Shown here one piece after another: positions 53,539 through 62,373 of a stretch of 64,000 nucleotides of DNA. Position 1 is the first letter of the stretch. Each line of letters opens with the position of its first letter. The DNA lies in contig JAHHGT010000007.1 in assembly GCA_019359745.1 (NCBI GenBank), positions 62,001-126,000 of the forward strand, given 5' to 3'. The notes under the pieces are model-generated. The model was not told where the DNA came from. It did not search any database and saw nothing but the letters and a program-made list of their open reading frames with translations. The DNA is from Aphanothece saxicola GSE-SYN-MK-01-06B. Lineage in GTDB: Bacteria > Cyanobacteriota > Cyanobacteriia > PCC-6307 > Cyanobiaceae. Position numbers and translations under genes: made by a program.

Positions 53539-55704
53539 ATGACCTCAAGCGCGGCGACCCTGCCATCCCCGGGAAGCAGTGCCCCCCTGGGGGCTTCCCT
53601 CAGCGAAGGCGGGGTCAACTTCAGCCTCTACGCCCGCCGGGCGACGGCGGTGGAGCTGTGCCTGTTCGATCGCGTCGACGACGCGGTGCCCCGCCAGCGC
53701 CTTGCCCTCGATGTCGCCCGGCACCGCACCGGTGATTACTGGCATGTCCGGGTCGAGGGGATCGGGCCGGGCCAGCTGTATGGCTGGCGGGTGGAGGGGG
53801 CCTGGCAGCCGGCTCTGGGGTTGCGGTTCGATCCGGCCAACCTGCTGCTCGATCCCCATGGACTGGCCCTGGCGATGCCGACGGGCTACGACCGCGCCCC
53901 CGGCCGCAGCAGCGCCGGCGACTGGGGCAGCGCCATGAAGAGCGTGGTGGCCGATCCGTTCGCCTACGACTGGCAGGGGGATCGCCCGCTGCACCGGCCC
54001 TCGCGTGAGACGGTGATCTACGAGCTGCACGTGCGCGGCTTCACCGCCCACCCCAGCGCCGGCCTGCCGCCGGAGCAGGCGGGCACCTACCGGGGCCTGA
54101 TCAGCAAGATCCCCTACCTCCAGAACCTCGGCATCACGGCGGTGGAACTGCTGCCGGTGTTCGCCTTCGATCCCCTGGCGGCCCCCGCAGGCCTGCGCAA
54201 CTACTGGGGCTACCAGCCGGTCTCCTTCTTCGCCCCCCATCCGGGCTACGCCTGCAGCAGCGATCCGCTGGCGGTGATCGATGAGTTCCGCGACCTGGTC
54301 AAGGCGCTGCACCGGGCCGGCATCGAGGTGATCCTCGATGTGGTGTTCAACCACACCGCTGAGGGGGACGCCGAGGGGCCGTCCTTCTGCTTCCGGGGAC
54401 AGGCCGACGGCGACTACTACCTCCAGAACGGCGATGGCACCTACATCGATGTCACCGGCTGCGGCAACACCTTCAACACCAACCACCCGGTGGTGCGGCG
54501 CCTGATCCACCACAGCCTGCGCCACTGGGTGCAGCATCTGCATGTGGATGGCTTCCGCTTCGATCTGGCCTCGGTGCTGGACCGGGACCAGACCGGCCAG
54601 CCCACGCCCCTCTCACCGATCCTCTGGGACATCGACACCGACCCGGTGCTGGCGGGCACCAAGCTGATCGCCGAGGCCTGGGATGCCGCCGGCCTTTACC
54701 AGGTGGGCACGTTCATCGGCGACAACTGGCAGGAGTGGAACGGACGCTTCCGTGACGACGTGCGCCGCTTCATCAAGGGGGACCGGGGCCTGGCGGCCAG
54801 CGTCGGCCAGCGGCTGATCGGCAGCCCCGACATCTACGGCCATAAGCAGCGGGAGGCCGAGGCCAGCGTCAACTTCATCACCTGCCATGACGGCTTCACC
54901 CTGGCCGACCTGGTCAGCTACGACGGCAAGCACAACGACGCCAACGGCGAAGACAACCGCGACGGCAGCGACGACAACGCCAGCTGGAACTGCGGCGTCG
55001 AGGGACCCACGCAGGACGCCGCTGTCCTGGCCCTGCGGTCACGGCAAAGTCGCAACCTGCTGACCCTGCTCCTGCTCGCCACCGGCACGCCGATGCTGGC
55101 CATGGGGGACGAGATGGGCCGCAGCCAGCAGGGCAACAACAACGCCTACGCCCAGGACAACGCCATCAGCTGGCTCGATTGGTCGCTGCTGGAGCGCAAC
55201 GCCGACCTGCATCGCTTCGTGCGGGAACTGGTGACCTATCGCCAGCGCCGCGATGTGGTGATCAACGCCCGCAGCCTCAGCCTCGGCGAGCTGGTGCAAC
55301 GCCATCAGGTGAGCTGGCATGGGGTCGAACCGAACCAGCCCGACTGGAGCGACAGCTCCCATGCCTTCGCCCTGACGATCACCAGCATCGGCCAACGGTT
55401 CCGCTGGCACGCCATGGTCAACGCCTGGTGGGAACCACTCACCTTCCGGTTGCCCGCCGCCGAAGCCGGCCAGAACACCTGGCAGCGTTGGATCGACACC
55501 TCCCGGCCCAGCCCGGAGGATGTGGTGCCCTGGGACAGCGCGCCGGTCCTGGTGGGCGACACCTACACGCTGGAACCCCGCTCGGTCGTGGTGCTGACCG
55601 TGGCGCTCAGCCCTGCAGCAGCTGCAGCCGATGGCCATCCGGATCCGCCAGCTGCAGGGCCCACTGAGCCCCGATCAACTCGGCCTGCTCCCCCAACGCC
55701 ATGA
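53539..55704 (+). CDS. glgX: glycogen debranching enzyme (isoamylase type)
   Basis: GH13 isoamylase cleaving alpha-1,6 branches of glycogen, 721 aa. CBM48-type N-terminus (LGASLSEGGVNFSLYARRAT); catalytic barrel with YELHVRGFTAHPS, ILDVVFNHTAEGD, HVDGFRFDLASVLDRD (nucleophile Asp), LIAEAWDAAGLYQVG (acid/base Glu) and VNFITCHDGFTLADLVSYDG plus KHNDANGEDNRDG. The last 30-35 residues are Ala/Pro-rich and lie antisense to the VOC gene (98-bp overlap of the two coding sequences). This tail may be a read-through extension with no function. Confidence 0.93.
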   Translation: MTSSAATLPSPGSSAPLGASLSEGGVNFSLYARRATAVELCLFDRVDDAVPRQRLALDVARHRTGDYWHVRVEGIGPGQLYGWRVEGAWQPALGLRFDPANLLLDPHGLALAMPTGYDRAPGRSSAGDWGSAMKSVVADPFAYDWQGDRPLHRPSRETVIYELHVRGFTAHPSAGLPPEQAGTYRGLISKIPYLQNLGITAVELLPVFAFDPLAAPAGLRNYWGYQPVSFFAPHPGYACSSDPLAVIDEFRDLVKALHRAGIEVILDVVFNHTAEGDAEGPSFCFRGQADGDYYLQNGDGTYIDVTGCGNTFNTNHPVVRRLIHHSLRHWVQHLHVDGFRFDLASVLDRDQTGQPTPLSPILWDIDTDPVLAGTKLIAEAWDAAGLYQVGTFIGDNWQEWNGRFRDDVRRFIKGDRGLAASVGQRLIGSPDIYGHKQREAEASVNFITCHDGFTLADLVSYDGKHNDANGEDNRDGSDDNASWNCGVEGPTQDAAVLALRSRQSRNLLTLLLLATGTPMLAMGDEMGRSQQGNNNAYAQDNAISWLDWSLLERNADLHRFVRELVTYRQRRDVVINARSLSLGELVQRHQVSWHGVEPNQPDWSDSSHAFALTITSIGQRFRWHAMVNAWWEPLTFRLPAAEAGQNTWQRWIDTSRPSPEDVVPWDSAPVLVGDTYTLEPRSVVVLTVALSPAAAAADGHPDPPAAGPTEPRSTRPAPPTP

Positions 55705-56581
55705 TCCCGCCGGAGATCAGGCGGCCGTCGAGGGCCTCGGCCCGATCGGCGATCGGCTCCAGATCCGCCACCCGCAGGCGCAGCTGCCAGTGGGCCAGAT
55801 CCTGGGGACCGTGATCGGCCGGCATCAGCCGGCCACCGACGGGTGCGCGGTAGTCGAGGCACTCGATGCCGGCGCCGCTGGGGCAGCGGTGGCTGGTGAT
55901 GCGCACCCGCGTTCCCGCCAGGCCATCGAGGCCATCCTGCTCAAGGCCGCTGTTGACGCCGTCACCGCCGGCGGCCAGGCCAAGGAGCTCGCGGTAGAAG
56001 CGGCCGCTGGCGGCGGTGTCGGCGATGCCGATGGCGCTGTGGTCGAGGCCCAGCAGCGGCCCGGGCGTCTCCACATGCCAGCGGGGCTCCCCCTTGTCCG
56101 GCGGGAACTGCAGCAGCTCCAGCGGATGGCCCTCCGGGTCGTGGAACTTGAAGGCCACGATGCCGGCGGCGGCCGTGTTCCAGTCCGGCAGCCGCTGGGG
56201 TGCCGTGGAGATCGCCGTGATGCGGCCGGCCGCGAAGGCCGGCTGCAGCAGGGCCAGGGCCGCCGCCAAGTCGTTCACCACCAGGCAGCCGTGCTGGAAC
56301 CAGCGGTCGTTGCTGCGGGAATCGGCCGGGACCGGTCGGCCAGGGCGGGTGCCGGGGGGAAGCTCGAGCACCTCGGTGAGCTCCAGCACCTCCGCGCCGA
56401 TCACCAGCCGCAGCAGCTTGAGACGGGCGCCCGGCAGGCCCACCAGGGTGCTGTAAGGGCCTCCATCCACGATCCGGGCGTGGCCAGAGCGTTGGAAGCC
56501 CAGGGCTTCGACGAAGAACGCGGCGCTGGCTTCGGCATCGGCACTGGTGAAGCCGATGCTTTCGATGTGGGGAAGCCTCAT
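55607..56581 (-). CDS. protein with two VOC (glyoxalase/dioxygenase-like) domains
   Basis: 324 aa. Domain 1 (residues 1-155): IESIGFTSADAEASAAFFVE, AALGFQRSG-like turn, and FHDPEGHPLELLQFP with metal-type His/Glu. Domain 2 (about 172-324): LDHSAIGIADTAASGRFYRE, GIECLDY, and LADPDGHRLQLLQG. The paired beta-alpha-beta modules fit VOC metalloenzymes such as extradiol dioxygenases or glyoxalases. Substrate unknown. Convergent with, and overlapping, glgX. Confidence 0.8.
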   Translation of the reverse strand: MRLPHIESIGFTSADAEASAAFFVEALGFQRSGHARIVDGGPYSTLVGLPGARLKLLRLVIGAEVLELTEVLELPPGTRPGRPVPADSRSNDRWFQHGCLVVNDLAAALALLQPAFAAGRITAISTAPQRLPDWNTAAAGIVAFKFHDPEGHPLELLQFPPDKGEPRWHVETPGPLLGLDHSAIGIADTAASGRFYRELLGLAAGGDGVNSGLEQDGLDGLAGTRVRITSHRCPSGAGIECLDYRAPVGGRLMPADHGPQDLAHWQLRLRVADLEPIADRAEALDGRLISGGIMALGEQAELIGAQWALQLADPDGHRLQLLQG

Positions 56582-56641
56582 CGCCGGCCGGTCTGAAGGG
56601 GGATGGTGCCAGTCAAAGGGAGAACGCCGGCCATGGCGACG

Positions 56642-57562
56642 TCAGGCGCTCAGATCAGAGGTCGGTCGCGGCGGGTTCTGCCAGACCAGGCTGAGCACGC
56701 CACCGGCGCAGATCAGCGCGGTACCGACCACCACACCAAGATTCGGGATCTGACCAAACCATATCCAGCCGATCAGGCCAGCGAAGACCACGGACGAATA
56801 CTGAAAGGCGCCAATGGCGCTTGGATCGGCAAAACTGTAGGCGCGGATCAACAGCAACTGGAAGCTGAGCAAGCAGATGGCCGAGGCCAGCACCAACGGG
56901 AGTTGATCCGCCGTGATGCTCTGAAAACGCCCCACCATCATCAGACTGGATGTCAGGCTGCCGATGGCCAGGAAATAGGCAAGTTGGGTGAACGCAGACT
57001 CGCTTTTACCCAGCGCTTTCACAGCCAGAAACTCAATCGCACAGACGAATCCGGCCGCCAAGCCAAGCAGATCCCCGGGTTTTTCGAGGAGGCTTGCGTT
57101 GGGCTGCACGACGATGACCATGCCGGCGAATCCCACCGCCAACGCCTTCCAGAGATTGGCAGGAATCCGCTGCTTGAGAACCAGCCAGGCCAGCAGCGGA
57201 ATGAACATCGGCGTCGTATTCAGCAGAACATTGGCATTGACCAGATTCACCAGCTTGGCGGCGGCCATGAACAGCAGGAAGCCCCCCATGCCCATGCCGC
57301 CACGGAGCAGATGCAGGGGCAACGCGGCGGTGGGCAGATCGCGACCGCCGCGCACAAGCAACACCGGAACCAACAGGGCCAGTGCCAGAACGAAGGTGAG
57401 CCAGGTGAACGTCAAGGCGTCCATGTCGGCACCCACCGCCCGCGCGAAGGCGCTCTGGAGTGTGTTGGCCAGGAAGGCTGCCACCAGCAGCGCCGCCCCC
57501 TTCGCGACCGAAGCGGCGGCCTGCCCGTTCCCCTCCGGGTGTTGCGACAGATGGCCGCCCAT
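56642..57562 (-). CDS. EamA/DMT-family transporter
   Basis: 306 aa, ten predicted spans in two EamA repeats. Motifs include AFLANTLQSAFARAVGADMD at the start, ANVLLNTTPMFIPLLAWLVL plus KQRIP at the end of repeat 1, and FQYSSVVFAGLIGWIWFGQI in repeat 2. Members export metabolites such as amino acids; the substrate here is unknown. The gene is a little less GC-rich than its neighbours. Confidence 0.88.
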   Translation of the reverse strand: MGGHLSQHPEGNGQAAASVAKGAALLVAAFLANTLQSAFARAVGADMDALTFTWLTFVLALALLVPVLLVRGGRDLPTAALPLHLLRGGMGMGGFLLFMAAAKLVNLVNANVLLNTTPMFIPLLAWLVLKQRIPANLWKALAVGFAGMVIVVQPNASLLEKPGDLLGLAAGFVCAIEFLAVKALGKSESAFTQLAYFLAIGSLTSSLMMVGRFQSITADQLPLVLASAICLLSFQLLLIRAYSFADPSAIGAFQYSSVVFAGLIGWIWFGQIPNLGVVVGTALICAGGVLSLVWQNPPRPTSDLSA

Positions 57563-57857
57563 GGGGCTGGAATGACAGTCGTTCAGAACAGACTAGAGAT
57601 GGCGCCCAGCGTTGTGGCGTCATGAACGGGTTTCGCAACAGCGCCAGCCATGACGGCCGATGATTGTGCAGCCGTCAACACCATGATTCGGAGCCTGAAG
57701 ATCATCACCGTGAAGACGAACGACGCTGCCCGCAGCTCCGCCTCCCGGTGTTGCGTTTTCAGGTCTCGACGCTATCAAGCCCGTGGGCCCTGTTCGGACG
57801 TCGTCACTAGGATGAACGCGTGAGTTTCCCACCACATCCCTTTCCTGGCCCCACCCG

Positions 57858-58664
57858 ATGAGCAGCTCCAACCCCCTGGCCGGCAAGGCCCTTTCCACCC
57901 TGCTGCAAGGCAAGGTCGCCATCGTCACCGGCGGCAATAGTGGTATTGGTAAATCCATCGTCGAGTATCTGGCGGAACTCGGCGCCAAGGTGGTGATCGA
58001 TTACCGCTCCCACCCCGAAGCCACCGAGGAACTGGAACGCGAGATCGGCGCCTACGGAGGCTGCAGCTTCGGCGTTCAGGCCGATGTGGGCAAGCTCGAT
58101 GACCTGCAACGTCTAGTGGATGCCGCCGTGGCGAAATACGGTCGCCTTGATGTGATGGTCAACAATGCCGGCATTGAAACACGCACCTCGATCCTCACCA
58201 CCACCCCGGACAACTTCGACAAGGTGCTGGATGTCAACCTGCGCGGCGTCTTCTTCGCCACCCAGTTCGCCGCCAAGCAGATGATCGCCCAGGGGGGCGG
58301 CGGCCGCATCATCAACATCTCCTCGGTGCACGAGGACTGGCCGATGCCCGACAACACCCCCTACTGCTGTGCCAAGGGTGGGGTGCGCATGCTCACCCGC
58401 ACCGCGGCCCTTGAGCTGGCGCCCCATGGCATCACCATCGTCAACGTCGGCCCCGGTGCCGTGGCCACGCCGATCAACGATTCCACGATGAACAATCCCG
58501 AGCTGCTGGCCAAGCTCAACGCCGCCATTCCGATGGGCCGCATGGCCCAGCCGGAGGAGATCGCCAAGGTGGTGGGCTTCCTGGCCAGCGACGCCGCGAG
58601 CTACATCACCGCCACCACGATTTTCGCCGATGGGGGCCTGATGCACAGCAGCCCCGGCCTCTGA
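57858..58664 (+). CDS. short-chain dehydrogenase/reductase, glucose 1-dehydrogenase-like
   Basis: 268 aa classical SDR. Rossmann TGGNSGIGKS (TGxxxGIG), NNAGIE, active-site Ser in INISSVHEDWPMP, catalytic YxxxK in PYCCAKGGVRMLTRTAALEL and PGAVATPIND. The sequence between NNAG and YCCAK resembles bacterial glucose 1-dehydrogenases, but SDR substrate calls by similarity are weak. It ends 4 bp before the convergent NDH-2 stop. Confidence 0.85.
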   Translation: MSSSNPLAGKALSTLLQGKVAIVTGGNSGIGKSIVEYLAELGAKVVIDYRSHPEATEELEREIGAYGGCSFGVQADVGKLDDLQRLVDAAVAKYGRLDVMVNNAGIETRTSILTTTPDNFDKVLDVNLRGVFFATQFAAKQMIAQGGGGRIINISSVHEDWPMPDNTPYCCAKGGVRMLTRTAALELAPHGITIVNVGPGAVATPINDSTMNNPELLAKLNAAIPMGRMAQPEEIAKVVGFLASDAASYITATTIFADGGLMHSSPGL

Positions 58665-58668
58665 GCCT

Positions 58669-60111
58669 TCAGGCCGCCGCCGGCTGCTCCGAGGCTTCGG
58701 GAGCGGAGTCCTCCGCCCGTTCCGCCCGCTCCAGGCCCACCTCCACACCCATGTGCTGATCCGTCCGGCCGGTGATCAGCAGGCTGGCCCGCCGCTGGGT
58801 GGCGATCACCCACAGCCATTTGGTCAGCAGGGTGAGGCGGTTCTCGTTGGCGGGCATGAAGGCCAGGTGGGCCAGACCCCAGAGCAGCCAGCCGAAGGGG
58901 CCGGTGAACTTGAGGCCCCGCAGGTCGGCCACGGCGCAGAGGGGACCGATCACCGCCATGCTGCCGAAGTCGAACCAGCGGAAGGGGGCCTGCCGCTGAC
59001 CGCCCAGCTGGGCCAGCAGATCCAGGGCGACCCAGCCCCCCATCTGCACCGCCGGGCCGGCCATGCCCGGCAGGGGCTTGCCATCGACCGTATGGGAATA
59101 GGAGCAGAGATCACCCACCACCCGGATCTCGGGATGGCCGGCAATCGAGAAATCGGGCTCGACCACCACCCGCCCGCCGCGATCGACCGGGCACCCGGTG
59201 CGCTCCGCCAGCAGTTTGCCGAGATGGGAGGCCCGCACCCCGGCACTCCAGCAGATGGTGGCCGCCTCCAGCACCCGCTGGCTGGGGGTGCCCGGCGCCG
59301 ATGCCTTGAAGGCCACGGTGAGCCGGCCCGCCTCGATGCTCTGCACCCGGCCGCCCAGCACCAGCTCGACACCACGGGCGCGCAGGTAGTCGGCGGCCGC
59401 CTCGGACAGCTCCGGATCCATGGCCCGCAGCAGCCGATCACCGGGATCCACAAGCAGCACCCGACAGCGTTCGGGATCCAGCTGGCGGAAGTCGCGCGCT
59501 GCCGCGTGACGCATCAGCTCGTTGATCGATCCGGCCAGCTCGCAGCCGGAGGGTCCCCCACCGACCACCACCACCGACTGCAGGAAGCGACAGCGTTCGG
59601 GATCCGGCGTCTGCTCGGCCTCCTCCAGGGCCGCCAGCACCCGCCGGCGGATCTCATCGGCGTGCTCGAGGATCTTCATCGGCGGCGCCAGTTCGCGCCA
59701 CTCCTCGTGGCCGAAGTAGGTGCTGCCGGAGCCGGTGGCCAGAATCAGGCTGTCGTAGCGCAGGCGACGATCGTTGAAGACCACCTCCCGGGCCGCCGCA
59801 TCGAGATCGCTCACCTCCCCGAGCAACACCTGCACATTCGCCGCCTTGGCCAGCAACAGCCGCAGGGGCGTGGCCACATCGCCCTCGGACACAAGGCCGG
59901 AGGCCACCTGATAGAGCAGGGGCTGAAAAAGGTTGAAATTCCGCTTATCCACCAGGGTGACCCGCACCGGCTTGCCCGCCAGCCGATGGGCCGCTTTGAG
60001 CCCCGCAAAGCCTCCACCCACGATCACCACATGGGGCCAGCTCTTCATCACCGCATCGCTCGGCTCAAGCTCAAGGAAGAAGCGTTCCTTTGGCATCGAT
60101 GCGCCACTCAC
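58669..60111 (-). CDS. type II NAD(P)H-quinone oxidoreductase (NDH-2)
   Basis: 480 aa, single-subunit, non-proton-pumping flavoprotein transferring electrons from NADH to the quinone pool. FAD motif VVIVGGGFAGLKAAHRLAGK near residue 28, FQPLLYQVASGLVSEGDVA, NAD-binding VVVGGGPSGCELAGSINELM, CWSAGVRASHLGKLL, VRVVGDLC-type VVGDLCSYSHTVDGKPLPGM, QMGGWVAL, and a hydrophobic C-terminal membrane-association stretch (FGWLLWGLAHLAFMPANENR). It is divergent from the DUF2231/oxidase operon, which would supply the quinol-oxidising end. Confidence 0.9.
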   Translation of the reverse strand: MSGASMPKERFFLELEPSDAVMKSWPHVVIVGGGFAGLKAAHRLAGKPVRVTLVDKRNFNLFQPLLYQVASGLVSEGDVATPLRLLLAKAANVQVLLGEVSDLDAAAREVVFNDRRLRYDSLILATGSGSTYFGHEEWRELAPPMKILEHADEIRRRVLAALEEAEQTPDPERCRFLQSVVVVGGGPSGCELAGSINELMRHAAARDFRQLDPERCRVLLVDPGDRLLRAMDPELSEAAADYLRARGVELVLGGRVQSIEAGRLTVAFKASAPGTPSQRVLEAATICWSAGVRASHLGKLLAERTGCPVDRGGRVVVEPDFSIAGHPEIRVVGDLCSYSHTVDGKPLPGMAGPAVQMGGWVALDLLAQLGGQRQAPFRWFDFGSMAVIGPLCAVADLRGLKFTGPFGWLLWGLAHLAFMPANENRLTLLTKWLWVIATQRRASLLITGRTDQHMGVEVGLERAERAEDSAPEASEQPAAA

Positions 60112-60297
60112 GATGTCTGAAAGGTAAGGGCAATCTCACGGTCTGGGAGCGCTGCACCGCCGGGATGCAGCGTCCATCACCTGCTGGTTGGCCCGTCAGG
60201 TCGGGGTATCGCCACAATGCTGTAGCAAAAGATCACAGACCCAGGACAGCTGCCGGGGTCTGGCCATGGTGAAGGAGCCCACCGTGGCCGGTGCCCG

Positions 60298-60795
60298 ATG
60301 CAGCAACTGCTGCCAGCCCTCAATGATCACAACCTGCCCTGGATGGACACCCTCCATCCGATCGTGGTCCACTTCGTCATCGCCATGGCGGTGATCAGCG
60401 TGGTCTTCGATCTGATCGGTGTTGTGCTGCGCCGGCCGAATCTGTTTGAAGTCAGCTTCTGGAACCTGCTGTTCGCCACAGGAGCCATCTTCGTGGCGAT
60501 CATCTTCGGTCAGGTGGAAGCGGGCCTGGCCGATCCCTACGGCGCTTCGCGCTCGATCCTCAACCTGCACAGCACCCTGGGCTGGTCGTTGGCCGGCATC
60601 CTCTCGGTGCTCACCGGCTGGCGCTATGTGCTGCGCAACCGCGACCCTGAGACGCTGCCGCTGCCGTTCCTGGCCGCCGGCGGGGTGCTGGCCGCGCTGG
60701 TGGTGGTGCAGGTCACCCTGGGCAACCAGTTGATCTGGGTCTACGGCCTCCACACGGTGCCGGTTGTGGCCGCCGGCCGGGCCGGACTGATCTGA
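60298..60795 (+). CDS. DUF2231 membrane protein (first of pair)
   Basis: 165 aa, four spans. Family motif LHPIVVHFVIAMAVISVVFD near residues 19-38 contains conserved His residues, with LNLHSTLGWSLAGIL later. DUF2231 proteins may bind haem or associate with quinol oxidation; this is inferred from their conserved membrane His and oxidase context. The stop overlaps the next start (TGATG). First gene of the presumed oxidase operon. Confidence 0.8.
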   Translation: MQQLLPALNDHNLPWMDTLHPIVVHFVIAMAVISVVFDLIGVVLRRPNLFEVSFWNLLFATGAIFVAIIFGQVEAGLADPYGASRSILNLHSTLGWSLAGILSVLTGWRYVLRNRDPETLPLPFLAAGGVLAALVVVQVTLGNQLIWVYGLHTVPVVAAGRAGLI

Positions 60796-61418
60796 TGGCC
60801 TCCTCCGTGCTCCCGGTCGAGGCTCCGATCCAGCAGCTGGGTGACTGGCTGGGCCCCAACGACCTGCCCTACAGCCTGCCGATCCATCCGAATCTGGTCC
60901 ATTTCACGATCGGCCTGTTCGTGATCGCCATCGCCTTCGACATCGTCGGCGCCCTGTACCCGATCGAAAAGCGGGTGTTCCGCTTCCTGGCCCTGCCGAT
61001 CACCCGGGCCGGCTTCCACGACGTGGGTTGGTACAACCTGCTGGCCTGCGCCGTCGTCAGCTTCTTCACCGTGGCGGCGGGCTTCTTCGAGATGCTGCTG
61101 GCGGTGCCGCTGCCCGGCGTCACCAGCAGCATCGGCCTGCAGAGCATGGAAACCATGCTCTGGCATGGCGTCGGTGGGGTGGCGATCCTGGTGGCGATCA
61201 TCGCCATGACGGTCTGGCGCGGTTACCAGCGCTTTCTCTGGCGCCGGGACATGGGCCGCCAGGTGCAGTGGCTTTACCTGATGGTGGGGCTCGGCCTGTT
61301 CCTGGTGATCGGCCTGCACGGCACCCTCGGTGCCGAACTGGCGGCCGAATTCGGCGTCCACATCACCGCCGACCAGCTCCTGGCCAGCGGAGCCGACCTC
61401 CGCACCGCCCTTCCCTAG
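60795..61418 (+). CDS. DUF2231 membrane protein (second of pair)
   Basis: 207 aa, four spans. IHPNLVHFTIGLFVIAIAFD near residue 30 parallels the first copy; TMLWHGVGGVAILVAIIAMT holds another conserved His. The N-terminus (about 25 residues) and a C-terminal segment of about 25 residues are soluble. It overlaps the preceding gene by 1 bp and is 12 bp before ctaC. Confidence 0.8.
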   Translation: MASSVLPVEAPIQQLGDWLGPNDLPYSLPIHPNLVHFTIGLFVIAIAFDIVGALYPIEKRVFRFLALPITRAGFHDVGWYNLLACAVVSFFTVAAGFFEMLLAVPLPGVTSSIGLQSMETMLWHGVGGVAILVAIIAMTVWRGYQRFLWRRDMGRQVQWLYLMVGLGLFLVIGLHGTLGAELAAEFGVHITADQLLASGADLRTALP

Positions 61419-61430
61419 GGCCCCCTCCCC

Positions 61431-62369
61431 ATGACCTCCTCCACCCCACGCCGCCCCGGCCCCATCGCCCTGGCGGCCCTGGCCATCTGGATCGGACTGC
61501 TGGTGGCCATCAGCCTCTGGGTGGCCCGTGCGTCCTATGGCTGGCTGCCAGTGCAGGCCTCCAATGCCGCCCCGTTGGTCGATGGCCTGTTCAGCTTCGA
61601 AACAGGCATCGGCACCTTCGTGTTTCTGGGGGTGATCTCGGTGATGGCCTGGGTGATGCTCGTGCACCGCGCCGAGAAGTACGACGAAAGCGATGCCGAA
61701 CCGATCGAAGGCAACACCCGGCTGGAGGTGATCTGGACCGCCATCCCCTTCGTGCTGGTGATGGCCATCGCCTGGTACGCCATTCAGATCAACACGGAAC
61801 TGGGGGTACTGGGTCCGATGGAGCACATCCATCTGCGCGATTCCCAGGAGCAGCAGGGCGGCTACCCCGGCGACCGGCTGCCCGCCGAGCAGGTGGAGGT
61901 GATTGCGCGGCAATGGTCATGGGAGTTTCGCTATCCCAGCCAGCACGTCTCCAGCACGGAGCTGCACCTGGAGCTGAACCGGCCGATCACGTTCCGGCTG
62001 GTCTCCGAAGACGTGCTGCACGGCTTCTTCATCCCGGCCTTTCGGCTCAAGCAGGATGTGATCCCCGGCCGGGCGATCGACTTCAGCCTCACCCCCACCC
62101 GCCTGGGTCGCTACCGCCTGCGCGACTCCCAGTTCAGCGGCACCTGGTTCGCCGCCAACCAGGCCGATGTGGTGGTCGAGACCGCCGAAGACCATGGCCT
62201 CTGGCTGAAGCAGGCCGCCGCCGCCCCCCTGCAGAGCGGCCTCAGCGTCGCCGCCGCCGAATACACCGAGCAACAGACCAATCCCCGCGGCGGCTGGCCC
62301 ACGGTCGTGCCGGCCCCCCCGCCCCAGGTGAACGTTCCCGGTTCCAGTTCCCTTCCCCACGACGCCTGA
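61431..62369 (+). CDS. ctaC: terminal oxidase subunit II lacking the CuA site (ARTO type)
   Basis: 312 aa. Two N-terminal helices, then TRLEVIWTAIPFVLVMAIAW and the cupredoxin domain: VIARQWSWEFRYP, VSEDVLHGFFIPAFRLKQDV. The CuA loop normally carrying two Cys, Glu, His and Met reads RDSQFSGTWFAANQADVVVE. The whole protein contains no cysteine. Without CuA it cannot accept electrons from cytochrome c or plastocyanin in the usual way. This is the hallmark of the cyanobacterial alternative (ARTO, ctaCII-type) quinol oxidase. It starts 12 bp after the DUF2231 pair. Confidence 0.9.
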   Translation: MTSSTPRRPGPIALAALAIWIGLLVAISLWVARASYGWLPVQASNAAPLVDGLFSFETGIGTFVFLGVISVMAWVMLVHRAEKYDESDAEPIEGNTRLEVIWTAIPFVLVMAIAWYAIQINTELGVLGPMEHIHLRDSQEQQGGYPGDRLPAEQVEVIARQWSWEFRYPSQHVSSTELHLELNRPITFRLVSEDVLHGFFIPAFRLKQDVIPGRAIDFSLTPTRLGRYRLRDSQFSGTWFAANQADVVVETAEDHGLWLKQAAAAPLQSGLSVAAAEYTEQQTNPRGGWPTVVPAPPPQVNVPGSSSLPHDA

Positions 62370-62373
62370 GTCC

